Assembly (NCBI GenBank): GCA_021803035.1 | Contig: JAJZME010000082.1 | Span: 1-64,000 of the forward strand | Length of the DNA stretch: 64,000 nt | Direction of reading: 5' to 3' | DNA from: Acidobacteriota bacterium | Lineage (GTDB): Bacteria > Acidobacteriota > Terriglobia > Terriglobales > Acidobacteriaceae | In this document: piece by piece, positions 11,344 to 20,961 of the stretch | How the letters are laid out: each line of letters begins with the position of its first letter | Position numbering within the stretch: position 1 is the stretch's first letter | Notes under the pieces: generated by a model | The model's database searches: none | Seen by the model: the letters and a program-made list of their open reading frames with translations, nothing else | Told to the model about the DNA's origin: nothing | Position numbers and translations under genes: made by a program

Positions 11344-12708
11344 CTAACAGTTGCCTCGCAAATACGTCTGCGAAAGCCGGTCGTGCCAGCTCAGCCGGCG
11401 CTCGTCGAACAGCGCCCAGACCAGCCCCAGTCCCAGCGGCAGCGCGGAGAGCAGCAGCGCCGTCAGCCGGTGCCAGCGCTGTGCCCGCAGCGGCCTTTCG
11501 TTGCTGAAGGTCGCAAGCTGGATCTGCGCATACTTCATGCCCGGCGTAGCCGCGGCCAGGGTAAAAAAGAACAGCTCGTAGAGTGCGGCAATGGCCACAA
11601 ACGCCACAGACGCGCTGATCTCCACCATGCGCGGGCTGGGCAGCTTGCCCACATGCGCCGCGACGGCTACTCCGCCCGCCACCAGGGCAGCGCCAATCAG
11701 CGTGCAGTCCACCACGATGGCCAGCAGGCGCCGGCTCATCGGCGCCTGCTCCAGGGTTGGCTCGGCTGCTGCGACGGCCGACGGAGGAAGAGCCTCTTCG
11801 GCAATTTCCTCCACCGGCTGCGCCTCCAGTTCAATACTCGACCACCCCGGCGTGTTCCAGGCTGGGGCGGCTCCCTCGGCCACTGGCTCGACCGTGGTGG
11901 CAACGGCAGCCGGATCCACCTCAAAGATGCTCAACTGCGCACTGCGTGGCGCGGCATAAGCTCCTTCGGCCAGCCGGGGACGAACCTTGCGCGTCGCCAC
12001 CAGTTCGCGGGGGAATTCGATCAGGTTGGCATGAACTCCCTGAGCGGGCTCAAAAAAGGCCGGCACATTCTCTTCATACTCCGTCTCGCGCCACGCTTCC
12101 GCCTCCATCGCGTAGCCCGGCACCGCATCCCCGCCGAACTGCAGCGTATCGTCGGCCTGCCCCTCCGCTTCGCGCACTATCGGAATCGGCTCCCCGGCAA
12201 AGCCCGGCTGCGCCGCTTGCGGATGCCGTGAGAGCGGCGCAAACATCTCTTCCCATTGCGGCGCTGGAGCCATCTCTTCCCACTGCGGCGCTGGAGCCAT
12301 AGCACGCTCCGCTTCCCGCACCGGCGAGGCTTCGTGAACCGCCCCGAGTCCGGCAACCGCCAACTCCGCGGCGGCCTTCGCGTGCCGCGCCGCGTGGAAT
12401 GCATGATCGGCGGCGCAGCGCGCCTCCTCGGCCAGCATTTCGCTATAGCTCGGAGCATGCGCGAACCGCTCGGCCACGCGAGCTGCCGCCTCGGCGCCGC
12501 GTGGGCTGCCGGCGTGATGCGGCGCGGCATGTGCCTCTCCGCCGCGAGCCGATGTCCCCTTGCGGCTCTTGTGCTCGGCCACTCGGCGATTCACTTCCTG
12601 TTTCCACCCAAATGGAAGGCTGGCCTGTGATGTGCTCAAATCCCCCGTCCCTTCTGAGCCGCCGGCGGAACGCGCACCGGAAGGCTCCTGCAAATCCGCC
12701 GCCCGCAC
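11344..12708 (-). CDS. RDD-family membrane protein with a long disordered N-terminus
   Basis: 454 residues as started at GTG 12708; no clear ribosome site decides the start. About residues 1-310 are low-complexity, acidic and alanine-rich. Residues ~318-450 form the RDD domain, beginning PMSRRLLAIVVDCTLIGAAL (Arg and Asp of the family name), with three or four transmembrane helices and a C-terminal WHDRLSQTYL. RDD proteins are poorly understood, and some act in ion transport. The N-terminal region contains a duplicated nonapeptide (APAPQWEEM twice). It is divergent from lptD, sharing about 210 bases of upstream DNA. Confidence 0.85.
   Translation of the reverse strand: MRAADLQEPSGARSAGGSEGTGDLSTSQASLPFGWKQEVNRRVAEHKSRKGTSARGGEAHAAPHHAGSPRGAEAAARVAERFAHAPSYSEMLAEEARCAADHAFHAARHAKAAAELAVAGLGAVHEASPVREAERAMAPAPQWEEMAPAPQWEEMFAPLSRHPQAAQPGFAGEPIPIVREAEGQADDTLQFGGDAVPGYAMEAEAWRETEYEENVPAFFEPAQGVHANLIEFPRELVATRKVRPRLAEGAYAAPRSAQLSIFEVDPAAVATTVEPVAEGAAPAWNTPGWSSIELEAQPVEEIAEEALPPSAVAAAEPTLEQAPMSRRLLAIVVDCTLIGAALVAGGVAVAAHVGKLPSPRMVEISASVAFVAIAALYELFFFTLAAATPGMKYAQIQLATFSNERPLRAQRWHRLTALLLSALPLGLGLVWALFDERRLSWHDRLSQTYLRGNC
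12244..12300 (-). repeat. 27-bp tandem duplication inside the RDD gene
   Basis: Two 27-bp units (12244-12270 and 12271-12297) differ by one base and encode the repeated peptide APAPQWEEM. A recent in-frame duplication in the disordered region is the simplest reading; copy number may vary between strains. Confidence 0.85.
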
Positions 12709-12922
12709 AATGCCGGCTCACGGACACAGTTTTCAAATGTCGAGGGAAGAGATCGCGGGTAAAAACCACCCCTGTCCGGATCGGCTGATCCGCAACGGTG
12801 GAATCCGGTCCAAAAACCGAAGAAATCCGGGTTTTACCTGCTGCCAGAGCTGTACGCTGCGCGTCCCAATTCATATGCCCGGTGTTTGTTATGCTGAGCC
12901 TTGCACCGGTTTTGATCTCGGG

Positions 12923-15505
12923 ATGCGTCCGCGCTATCTACTATGTATCACGCTGTTGGCCGTCTGTCACCTGCAACTTCGCGCGCAGGCCGCGCAAGTG
13001 TTGACAAAAGCGTTACCCGGGACCAGCCGGCGCCCGGCAAGCGCCGCTGGCGCCAACGCCTCCGCTCCGCCACCGCTGCCCATTGCCGTCCCCGAGCCGC
13101 CCACGCCCACCGGCGTTCCCGTGCAAATTGAAGCCCTCCGCCAGACCCGCGTCGGCCACATCTGGACTCTTACCGGCAAAGTCGTCATCCACTACCAGGA
13201 CTACGTCATCCACGCCGACAAGATCGTCTATAACCAGGCCACCTCTCAAGTGCAGGCCCAGGGCCATCTGCTGGTCACCGGCGGCCCCAACGACGTGCTC
13301 ATCAAAGCCTCCCATGGAGACATGAACCTGAACGCCCACACCGCGCGCTTCTACGACGTCACCGGCTCGGAAGGCGTGCGCTCCCTCGGCCGCAAAATCG
13401 TCTACTCCACGCCCAATCCTCTGCTCTTTCGCGGCCGCGTCCTCATCGAGAACGGCCAGGGCAATTACCGCATCGTGGGCGGCTCCATCACCAACTGCCG
13501 CCTCCCGCATCCGGATTGGCGCATCGTGGCCCACTCCATCCGCATGCAGAACGGCATGGCCTCCACCTCCAACGCCCGATTCGACTTTTTCGGCGTCCCG
13601 GTCCTCTACCTGCCCTATCTGCACCATCCCATCTCGCGCAACGGCCGTGAGAGCGGCCTGCTCATCCCTGTCATCAGCACTGGTTCCTCTATCACCGGAG
13701 ACACCTTCGGCGATCAGTACTACTGGGTCATCAACCGCAGCATGGACATGGTGATTGGCTCCGAGTACTACACCAAGCGCGGCTGGGCGCCCAACGGCGG
13801 TTTCCGCTACCGGGGCTTCGGCCTCGATCGCTTCCGGGTGCAATGGAATTCGCTCTTCGACCGCGGCATCAACGTGCCGGTCATCACCAGTTCATCCACC
13901 GCCGGAGCCGCCCGCCGCTTGCCTGCTGCGCCTGCCCCGGTGCCATTCCGCCGCCTCGCAACCCCAGCGGCCCCCATCACGACCACCTTCAAGCATGTCA
14001 ACCAGGGTGGCGTCGACATCATCGCCTACGGCCGTAAAGACTTCACTCCCAACACCCGCCTCGTCGGCGTCGCCGAATACCTCTCCAGCTACGTCTACCG
14101 GCTCATCTTCAACGACAACTACTCCCAGGCCACCAGTTCGCAGGTCTCCAGCGTGGTTGCTCTTTCCCACAACCGCCACGGCTTGATCTATTCGGGATCG
14201 CTACAGCGCTTTCAAACCTTCGCCAGCACCGCCCACGGCGACGAAGCCAAGATCCTTCACCTGCCCACCCTGAGCTTCGACGTCCTTGACCGCCCCCTGG
14301 GCCATTCGCCCTTTTACTGGTGGCTCGATTCCTCCGTCGGCTTCCTCAACCGCGCCGAACCCCACTTTCATGCGCGCAACGTGGCCCGCGTCGACTTCTA
14401 TCCGCACATCTCCTTGCCCTTTTCCGCCGGCGGCTGGCATTTCGTTCCCCAGGCCGCGGTGCGCGACACGTACTACTCCATCAGCCAGATTCCCGATCTC
14501 ACCGGCGCCAACGCCGGCATCCCCACCATCAGCCACGATCCCATCAACCGCACCGACTTCGAGGCCGCCGTCGACATCCGCCCGCCGGCCCTCGAACGCG
14601 ACTTCCAGCTCCCCGTCTGGCATCGCGAGCTGCGCCACGTCATCGAGCCCGAAATTACCTACAACTACGTCACCGGTATCGGTCCCGAGGCCCGTAACGT
14701 ACTCCTCTTCGACACCACCGACATCGCCACCGACACCAATCAGGTCGGCTATTCGCTCATGCAGCGCTTCTACCTGCGCCCCACCGGCGCCCATCCCTGC
14801 GCCACCCAAACCGGCGCGGCCGCGGCCAGCGGCTGCAAAAACAAGCAGCGCGAGTGGGCCAGTTGGGATATCGAGCAGGATTTCTTCATGAATCACACCT
14901 TCGGCGGCGCGCTCATCCCCGGCCGCCGCAACGTCTTCACCTCCTCGCTCGCCTTGTGCCCCATCACCTTTCTCACCGCGCCGCGCACCATCTCGCCCCT
15001 CATCTCGCGGATGCGCTTCAACGCCATCAACAACCTGCACATCGAGTGGGATCTCGACTACGACCCCAAACTGCGGCAGCTTGATGCCAACAACGTCTTT
15101 GCCAGCTCCACCCACGGCCGCACCACCGTCGGCGTCACCTATGCCCTGCTCAATGCTGTCGACGAGGACACCGGCACATCTTCAACCACCCTTAGAAGCC
15201 ATCTCCTCCAGCCCTTTTTCGCCTTCGGCAAGCCCAGCGGCGCAGGCTTCAACGTGGCCGTCAACGGCGGCTACGACTTCGCCCACCACCTCGTGCAATA
15301 CGCCGGCGTGCAGGCCGTCTACAACTGGAACTGCTGCGGTCTCACCCTCGGCTACAAGCGTTTCGAGCTGGGTACGGCTGGCACCGTGAGCCGCAATGAA
15401 ACCCAGTGGATCTACGGCTTCACCCTCGCCAACTTCGGCGCCGTCGGCAATCTCCGCCGCTCCGAATCCATCTTCCGCGACGTCTTCCTGCCTTCCCTGC
15501 AATGA
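12923..15505 (+). CDS. lptD: LPS-assembly protein LptD
   Basis: The outer-membrane barrel that inserts lipopolysaccharide, partner of LptE. From ATG 12923 it is 860 residues with a signal peptide ending near LRAQA. Longer frames from 12560 lack conservation and overlap the divergent gene. Residues ~85-200 are the OstA/LptA-like jellyroll (VHIDGD-like repeats: YVIHADKIVYNQATSQVQAQG). The rest is the 26-strand barrel. Cys192 (ITNCRLP) and the adjacent pair Cys804-Cys805 (NWNCCGLTLGYKRFE) match the cysteines that form the long-range disulfides in E. coli LptD, so oxidative maturation is probably conserved. No lptE is seen next to it. Confidence 0.93.
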   Translation: MRPRYLLCITLLAVCHLQLRAQAAQVLTKALPGTSRRPASAAGANASAPPPLPIAVPEPPTPTGVPVQIEALRQTRVGHIWTLTGKVVIHYQDYVIHADKIVYNQATSQVQAQGHLLVTGGPNDVLIKASHGDMNLNAHTARFYDVTGSEGVRSLGRKIVYSTPNPLLFRGRVLIENGQGNYRIVGGSITNCRLPHPDWRIVAHSIRMQNGMASTSNARFDFFGVPVLYLPYLHHPISRNGRESGLLIPVISTGSSITGDTFGDQYYWVINRSMDMVIGSEYYTKRGWAPNGGFRYRGFGLDRFRVQWNSLFDRGINVPVITSSSTAGAARRLPAAPAPVPFRRLATPAAPITTTFKHVNQGGVDIIAYGRKDFTPNTRLVGVAEYLSSYVYRLIFNDNYSQATSSQVSSVVALSHNRHGLIYSGSLQRFQTFASTAHGDEAKILHLPTLSFDVLDRPLGHSPFYWWLDSSVGFLNRAEPHFHARNVARVDFYPHISLPFSAGGWHFVPQAAVRDTYYSISQIPDLTGANAGIPTISHDPINRTDFEAAVDIRPPALERDFQLPVWHRELRHVIEPEITYNYVTGIGPEARNVLLFDTTDIATDTNQVGYSLMQRFYLRPTGAHPCATQTGAAAASGCKNKQREWASWDIEQDFFMNHTFGGALIPGRRNVFTSSLALCPITFLTAPRTISPLISRMRFNAINNLHIEWDLDYDPKLRQLDANNVFASSTHGRTTVGVTYALLNAVDEDTGTSSTTLRSHLLQPFFAFGKPSGAGFNVAVNGGYDFAHHLVQYAGVQAVYNWNCCGLTLGYKRFELGTAGTVSRNETQWIYGFTLANFGAVGNLRRSESIFRDVFLPSLQ

Positions 15506-15597
15506 CCTGCCGCTTTCTGTCCAGCGGCAAGCGGCGCCATCGTCCGTGCCGCTTCCCGGACTGGCGGAAATGAGGCCAGCCACGCTGGATCGCCAGT

Positions 15598-16923
15598 TCA
15601 GACGCGGCTGATCACAAGCGGCTTGCCGTTGACGATCACATCCTTCATCGTCACGCCGATGCCGCTGCCTACCGTGAACTTCGGATTCTTGAGCTGCACG
15701 TTGATGTTCTCAAGCCGGAAGCCCCCCAGCGTCGTCTGGCCGGGATTTGCGCGAATCACGCCGAACTCACCGAATCTCCCCTTGATCCCGTCCACCGTCA
15801 CGTTGCGCACCGTCGACTTCGGCCGCGGCTGCCCCTGCAGGTCGAAATACTGCATCCACGGCAGCACCTGGATGATCGGGCCTCTCATCTCGTCCTGATT
15901 CTCATCGAGTGTGATGTTCCGGTATTGAAGATCCTCATACGTCTGTGGCGTATCCGGACGCAGCTTCAGGTGCACCACCGGAATCGCGCCCAGCACCTTG
16001 CAGTTCTGCACCAGCACATCGCGTACAACCGTCGCTTCGCTGCCCAGCGTCGCAACGCCGCCGCCCCGTTCGTAGGTGTTGTTCTCGATAAGGATGTGCT
16101 CGACCGGCGGGCTTACGTTCTCGTCCAGGGCAAATGGCCCCTTGTTGCCCTTCAGGCAAACGCAGTCATCGTCCACGCGGTAGGTGCAGCCGCGGATCGT
16201 CACGTGCTGGCAACTGTCAATGTCCGTCCCGTCCGTGCTCGGGCAGCGCACCCCGTCCGGCACCTCGAACCGCGTATTCTCCACCACCACCTCCTGGCAG
16301 CGGTACAGATGCAGGTTCCAGAACCCGGAGTCCTTGAAGGTGAGGCCGGAAATCTGCACATCGTGCGAGTTCTCGATAAACGCCAGCCGGGGGCGCGGCA
16401 CGTCCAGGTTCGTCGTCTTGCGGTTCGCCGCCAGGCGCGTCCAGAATTCCTTCCAGAACGGCGCGCCGTTGCCGTCCAGCGTACCCGGGCCCTCAATGCG
16501 CAGGTGATCGCATTCATCCGCGTTGATCAACGCGCTCACCCACTTCTGAAAATGGCCTTCGATGCGCGTCTGCCTTATCGGATAATCGCGGATATCCGTC
16601 GACCCCTTCAGCACGCCGCCTTGCTCCAGGTGCAGATGAACCCCGGGCTTGAAGAAAAGGGAGCCGGTCAGAAACGTCCCTGCCGGAATCACCAGAGTCC
16701 CGCCATTCTGCGCGGCAAGGTGATTGATGGCCGCCTGCAGTTTCTCCGTGTTCAACGTCTTGCCGTCCGCCACAGCCCCCGCCTGGGTGGCGGTGAGCTG
16801 CCGCCCGGCGTGCCGCGCCTGCCCTATGGCCCGTTGCATGGGCAAGAGCACTGTGCCCACGGCGCTCGCGCCCGCCAGCTTGATAAACCTCCGCCGACCT
16901 CTCTGATGATCCACTGTGTTCAA
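15598..16923 (-). CDS. GH28 family polygalacturonase-like glycoside hydrolase, Tat-exported
   Basis: Hydrolyses galacturonan or rhamnogalacturonan-type linkages by inversion. The start is TTG 16923 with GGAGAGG upstream; it is 441 residues long. The N-terminus is a twin-arginine signal (GRRRFIKLAGASAVG). The right-handed beta-helix follows, opening with ATQAGAVADGKTLNTEKLQAAI as in family 28. The catalytic aspartates lie in STDGTDIDSCQHV and in VDDDCVCLKG. The final catalytic His/Arg-Lys segment is less standard. Tat export fits the tatBC genes at 24465. It points to plant-polymer use, common in soil acidobacteria. Confidence 0.92.
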   Translation of the reverse strand: MNTVDHQRGRRRFIKLAGASAVGTVLLPMQRAIGQARHAGRQLTATQAGAVADGKTLNTEKLQAAINHLAAQNGGTLVIPAGTFLTGSLFFKPGVHLHLEQGGVLKGSTDIRDYPIRQTRIEGHFQKWVSALINADECDHLRIEGPGTLDGNGAPFWKEFWTRLAANRKTTNLDVPRPRLAFIENSHDVQISGLTFKDSGFWNLHLYRCQEVVVENTRFEVPDGVRCPSTDGTDIDSCQHVTIRGCTYRVDDDCVCLKGNKGPFALDENVSPPVEHILIENNTYERGGGVATLGSEATVVRDVLVQNCKVLGAIPVVHLKLRPDTPQTYEDLQYRNITLDENQDEMRGPIIQVLPWMQYFDLQGQPRPKSTVRNVTVDGIKGRFGEFGVIRANPGQTTLGGFRLENINVQLKNPKFTVGSGIGVTMKDVIVNGKPLVISRV

Positions 16924-17237
16924 GTCGCCTCTCCTTCAGAAACCGTTTTCATCCCTTGCACTGCTAAACACAATCATCGACGTGAGCAGTCTAACTCATT
17001 CGCGCCGGGCATGACGTTTGTGCCGCCTGTGCATTGCTCGGCCGCGCGCAAGTCCTTCCGTGCGGAAGTCCCTCTGCTGCTTTGCAATCAGTCGAGATGA
17101 ATCGGGGCGCGGAAGTTGGCTGTCAAACGTCGGCCCGCACAACCATTCGAAGCAGATGACGAAGCCGCGTCCGCGATCTGCTTCTGCAAAAGGCCGCACT
17201 GTCACAGGCTGCCGAAAACGCGACACTGGCAAGGCTT

Positions 17238-17270
17238 GGTAACAGGGCACAACTTGCAGTCGTGTCGAAA
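17238..17270 (+). repeat. Intergenic palindromic repeat
   Basis: Reads GGTAACAGGGCACAACTTGC then AGTCGTGTCGAAA: an imperfect inverted repeat centred on ACTTGCAGT. It is a divergent member of the family with members at 17889, 20827, 44841 and 55884. Confidence 0.6.
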
Positions 17271-17674
17271 GCTATTCGACCGGTATCCGGCGTGTTTTGT
17301 CGCGATAATCGATGATCACAGGCGCAGGGCGCTCATCAGGGTCACAGCAGCGCTCCCTGTCGCCGCGATTCCAGGCACCGGACCAACACCCCGCTTCCCC
17401 AGCGCCTGCGCGCGCAGTTGTTGCAGGGGCCATCCACGGCCCCCGGAAAGCACCGGCCCGGAAAAGTCAAGCACCTGAATCCAAAACTCTCGCTCTTGCA
17501 ACAACTTGCCGTTGCAGTTAATTTCCCTCCTTTCGCTCAAAATAAAACCTGAATCGAACACCATGCGCGCAGCCGCAAACTTGCTGACTCGCTCACGAGG
17601 ACCCATGACCATCGCGAACCCACTGGCCCCGCAAATTCCGCTCGCTGCGCTAACCTCCGCTAACGACAACGCAC

Positions 17675-17776
17675 CCCCCCTCAAAATATTTTTCTTTTCC
17701 ATAGATTTTTTGCAGGTAATTTTGTTTCCCGCCAAAAACGCGGATTTAGATGGCTGCGCTTCCCGCATTGTGGCAC
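17675..17776 (+). repeat. Dispersed intergenic repeat, copy B
   Basis: The second copy of the repeat at 6833-6930, in the same orientation. The first 26 bp are identical; then GATTTTTTGCAG, AATTTT and GCATTGTG are shared. It is separated from copy A by about 10.8 kb. Confidence 0.7.
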
Positions 17777-17888
17777 GCTTATCCCTCCACGCTGCATGAA
17801 CAGCCTGTGGCAAAGCTCCGGATTTGAAAGGGCACAGCGAACAGGCCGGGGCCCCGCAGGCTGTGGAAAACTCGGTGCAGGAAAGGCC

Positions 17889-17921
17889 CCGTAACAGGGC
17901 ATGGCTTCAGCCGTGCCCAAA
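17889..17921 (+). repeat. Intergenic palindromic repeat
   Basis: CCGTAACAGGGCATGGCTTC followed by AGCCGTGCCCAAA forms a stem (GGGCATGGCT with AGCCGTGCCC, one mismatch). The flanks (TAACAGGGCA) match the copy at 17238. Confidence 0.68.
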
Positions 17922-18058
17922 GCCGGCGCAACATCGACAAGCCCCTGAGGTATTCATTTCCGCAACGGCGTGCCTGCATCGCCTTGTTGCGCCGCCGCCT
18001 CATCCCCTGCGCGAATTCCGCGCCAAAATCGCGCCGCATGGCGCTTCCGCGAGGACCT

Positions 18059-18517
18059 ATGCAAATCAGCGAAGCAGGACTGGACCTGATCAAACAATCG
18101 GAGGGATTCAGCCCCCGCGTCTACCGCGACGTGGCCGGCATTCCCACCATCGGCTACGGGCATAGGTTGTACGCCGGTGAGTCGTTCCCCCAAGGTATCG
18201 GCCACCTCGAGGCCGGCAAGCTCCTGGCCGGCGACGTTCAATCTGCCCAGCAGGCCGTTCAACGGCTGGTGAAGGTGCCGCTCACCCAGGGGCAGTTCGA
18301 CGCCCTCGTGGACTTCTGCTTCAATCTCGGCGCAGGCCGCCTGGCTGCTTCCACGCTGCTCCGCGATCTGAACGCAGGAGACTACCAAGCCGCCCGCCGG
18401 CAACTTCTCTCTTGGGACCACGCCGGAGCGGAAGAGATCGAAGGCCTGAAAGCCCGGCGTGAAGCCGAGTTCCGCCTCTGGGGAGAAACTGCTTCCGCGG
18501 GCCGCCAGGCCGCCTGA
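18059..18517 (+). CDS. GH24 lysozyme (T4-type endolysin)
   Basis: Cleaves the glycan strand of peptidoglycan. The start is ATG 18059, preceded by GCGAGGACCT; it is 152 residues long. The family signature is plain: LIKQSEGF with the catalytic Glu, VYRDVAGIPTIGYGH with the downstream Asp/Thr of the active site, and the C-terminal FNLGAG and RR..E segments. There is no signal peptide, as in phage endolysins that rely on a holin. No phage structural genes surround it, so it is probably a domesticated or orphan phage gene. A small four-helix protein sometimes named holin lies 380 bp downstream. Confidence 0.93.
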   Translation: MQISEAGLDLIKQSEGFSPRVYRDVAGIPTIGYGHRLYAGESFPQGIGHLEAGKLLAGDVQSAQQAVQRLVKVPLTQGQFDALVDFCFNLGAGRLAASTLLRDLNAGDYQAARRQLLSWDHAGAEEIEGLKARREAEFRLWGETASAGRQAA

Positions 18518-18525
18518 GACCGCGC

Positions 18526-18801
18526 TCAAAGCCCGCCGCCGCCCGTTTCCGTCACCGCAAGCCGTTCCCCGCGCTTCAGATAGCCCTTGCGCTGGAACCA
18601 GTCCTCCATCGCCGCCTGCAGCGGCTCCAGCGGCACGCCCAGTCCGGCTTCGAGCAGCCCGTCGCCCACCGGCAGCGTATCGTCGAAGATGGCGTTGTTG
18701 GTAAAGTTGCGCATGGCAAAGGAGTCAATCCACCGCAGCGGGCAGGCGTGGCGCCCGCCTTCCTGGTCGATTCGCTCGATGGAAAGCCGCCGTGCAAACA
18801 T
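18526..18801 (-). CDS. Hypothetical protein, 91 aa
   Basis: A small soluble ORF on the minus strand that converges on the lysozyme gene (9-base gap). It has an ATG start and weak ribosome site (AAAGTAAG), and no membrane segment or recognised domain. The central part (NNAIFDDTLPVGDGLLEAGL) and the helical AMEDWFQRKGYLKRGERL look like genuine protein. Function unknown. Confidence 0.55.
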   Translation of the reverse strand: MFARRLSIERIDQEGGRHACPLRWIDSFAMRNFTNNAIFDDTLPVGDGLLEAGLGVPLEPLQAAMEDWFQRKGYLKRGERLAVTETGGGGL

Positions 18802-18895
18802 GGTCTTACTTTAATTCGCCGGCCGCCGGCGGCCCGGGCATTGCCGCCACATTCTTCGTGCCCTTCAGCCGGCCGCTTCTAAGGAGAACCGCGCC

Positions 18896-19240
18896 ATGCT
18901 CGGACTCTTGGTTCAATGGCTGCTCTATGCCGTCGCCCTGCTCGTCGTCTCCCGCATCATCCCCGGCTTTTACGTGCGCGGGCTCTGGCCGGCGATGGTC
19001 GCGGCGGTGGTCATCGGCCTGCTCAACGCCACCCTGGGCTTCCTGCTCAAGATCGTCACCTTCCCGTTGAGCATCCTGACCCTGGGCATCTTTCTGCTGG
19101 TCATCAACGGCCTGATGATTCTGATGGCGTCGAGCATCGTCCGCGGCTTTGACGTCCGCGGCTTTGTTCCCGCCTTCTGGGGCGCGGTGGTGCTCGCCGT
19201 GCTGGGCGTCATCATCCGCTGGCTTACCCGCGGCGCATGA
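18896..19240 (+). CDS. Four-helix small membrane protein (phage holin family 4 / DUF-type)
   Basis: 114 residues, with an AAGGAG ribosome site. Four hydrophobic helices cover nearly the whole chain (LLVQWLLYAVALLVVSRIIP, MVAAVVIGLLNATLGFLL, LGIFLLVINGLMILMASSIV, AFWGAVVLAVLGVIIRWL). The motif IIPGFYVRG...NATLG is that of the PF04020 family, which is annotated as holin but is widespread in bacteria without phage context. A lytic role is therefore doubtful, although a lysozyme gene lies nearby. Confidence 0.88.
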   Translation: MLGLLVQWLLYAVALLVVSRIIPGFYVRGLWPAMVAAVVIGLLNATLGFLLKIVTFPLSILTLGIFLLVINGLMILMASSIVRGFDVRGFVPAFWGAVVLAVLGVIIRWLTRGA

Positions 19241-19303
19241 CCTCACAGCCAAATGGGGGCAGTCCCAAACCGAAACATGCCGCCCCTGACCTCTTACGCC
19301 GCC

Positions 19304-20485
19304 TTACGGCAACGCGGCGATGGCGGTGGCCTGCGCCGGATCGGTCCCCGTGGCGCCGGTGAACGCCTGGTTAAGTTTGCCCGGGATCTTCGTATCCAGC
19401 GTATAGGCTTCAAGATCGGGATTGCCGCCGAAGTCGACCGCCAGCAGGTAGTTGCCCTTCGAATCCACGGCCATGCCCACGGGATAAACGCCGGTTGTCG
19501 CCGTCGTGCTCAGCGCGCTCAGCGAATACGTTGTGGTGCTGGATGTCGTGCCGCTGGACGTCACCGCAAATCCGGAAATGTTGCCATTCAAGCTGTTGCT
19601 TACCGTCCGGTTGTCTACATATACGAAGCCATTTGATAAAGGAAGAATGGAATACGGCGCCAGCCCGCCGCTGGGAAAAGGCGAGCCGGAGAGCTCTTTC
19701 ATCGTGCTGTAGTTGAAAACCCGCAGCCCGCCGGTATTGGTGCCCGAGGTTGCCGCCGTTTCGCCCACGAAAATCAATTTCCCGTTCGGGTCAGCGGCCA
19801 CGGAAAGCGCCGAGCCCGCGGAGTTCTTCACCGCGAAGTTGCTTTCCCCGCCGAAGGGCGTGGAACTGCTCGCGTTGAACGCAATCTCTTCGGTCCCGGC
19901 CGAGCCCATCGCCACAAACACGTTCGCATTGTCCGCGGCAAGGGCGAGCTGCTGCACGGTTAAAGCTGGAAGCAGGGCCGACTGCTCGATGGTCGATAGC
20001 GGCGCGCCCGTGGACGAATTGATGGGAACCGCCATCACTTCCCCGGTGTCCGGACCGCTCTCCACCAGCCAGGAATTGGTTGCATCCACCTGCATCGTCG
20101 TTGCCAGATCCGACGAAATCACCTGCCCGCCGTTGCCCAGCGTCAGCCCGCCGCCCGAACCCACGAGATAAACAAAAATGCCCTGTGCCGTGGAAACGTA
20201 AAGGAAGTTGCCATTGGGAGCCACCGCAATCGCAAACGGCGCGCTCGTCAGCGTGTATGGGCTGCCTGAAATCGCCGTCAGAGCGCCAGAAATAATCGAA
20301 AAGGCCGCTATCTGGTTTGTCGCCTGGTTGGCTACGTAGAAAGCGCCGCTCGATAGCCCTGATGATGATCCCCCAGATCCTCCAGACCCCCCGCCGGAGC
20401 CGCTCGAAGGAGCCTTCCAGAAGCCCTTGCACCCCGCCAGCAGCATCACCGCCGCCAGCATTGCCAACCACTTCCCGGTCTTCAT
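19304..20485 (-). CDS. Beta-propeller lipoprotein
   Basis: 393 residues starting at ATG 20485 after GAGGAG. It has a lipoprotein signal with lipobox LAGC (mature Cys19) followed by a Gly/Ser linker. The rest is repeated blades with FYVANQATNQIAAFSI, IAVAPNGNFLYVST, VAADPNGKLIFVGE and MAVDSKGNYLLAVD, the pattern of the YncE/6-phosphogluconolactonase-type seven-bladed propeller. Acidobacteria carry many such lipoproteins, and a lactonase activity cannot be inferred. It is probably exposed at the outer membrane or periplasm. Confidence 0.88.
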   Translation of the reverse strand: MKTGKWLAMLAAVMLLAGCKGFWKAPSSGSGGGSGGSGGSSSGLSSGAFYVANQATNQIAAFSIISGALTAISGSPYTLTSAPFAIAVAPNGNFLYVSTAQGIFVYLVGSGGGLTLGNGGQVISSDLATTMQVDATNSWLVESGPDTGEVMAVPINSSTGAPLSTIEQSALLPALTVQQLALAADNANVFVAMGSAGTEEIAFNASSSTPFGGESNFAVKNSAGSALSVAADPNGKLIFVGETAATSGTNTGGLRVFNYSTMKELSGSPFPSGGLAPYSILPLSNGFVYVDNRTVSNSLNGNISGFAVTSSGTTSSTTTYSLSALSTTATTGVYPVGMAVDSKGNYLLAVDFGGNPDLEAYTLDTKIPGKLNQAFTGATGTDPAQATAIAALP

Positions 20486-20826
20486 CGCCGCTCCTCGATC
20501 GCTGCCTGCACGGTCAGAATTTGCGGCCTCGCGACTCCATACCCAGCCTACCGCCCCAGAGCCCTCTCTGTCCTGCCGCCCAAATCCCGGCGAATGCGGG
20601 GTTGATGCAGCGTAAAGACGCAGTCCGCAATCAATCCGCTCAGAGCCGGATCACAGCGGCCGAGCCTGGGCAATGCATTGCCGGCACGGCCCGCAATCCG
20701 GCGCCGCTTAGCATGGCCGGGTTGAATGCCGGGTCGTTGGAAGGGCCGCGGCTTCAGATGTTCCGGAACTCTTGTTCATCTGGCGTAACCCGGTGCACTT
20801 CTTATCGCTTATCAGCCCGCAGTGGA

Positions 20827-20867
20827 AGTCTGGTTTGAAAGGGCACAACTTTAGTCGCTCTGGACAG
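20827..20867 (+). repeat. Intergenic palindromic repeat
   Basis: Begins AGTCTGGTTTGAAAGGGCAC and continues AACTTTAGTCGCTC. The 5' flank (GGAAGTCTGGTTT) is also present next to the copies at 44791 and 55921 (minus strand), so the repeat unit is larger than the palindrome. Confidence 0.75.
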
Positions 20868-20961
20868 CCCGAAATTTTGAGCATCGGGCTTTAAACCTGC
20901 CGCGTTCTGCTTCAGCGCTTGTCGGATGATGTCGCGAATTGATGGCGGACTACACTACTGC

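Larger units (their letters stand above)
16924..18058. other. Long repeat-bearing intergenic region
   Basis: Over 1.1 kb without a convincing gene between the GH28 and lysozyme genes. It contains dispersed repeat copy B (17675-17776) and at least two palindromic repeats of the GGGCACxxCTTxAG type (17238-17270, 17889-17921). Several ORFs exist in all frames but have no family resemblance or ribosome site. It may be a repeat-rich scar or may encode non-coding RNA. Confidence 0.55.

Noticed and set aside
17316..17813. 165-aa ORF crossing dispersed repeat B
   Set aside because: Its reading frame does not persist in copy A, so the conservation is of DNA, not protein.
18059..19240. Intact prophage around the lysozyme
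   Set aside because: No integrase, terminase, portal, capsid or tail genes within reach.
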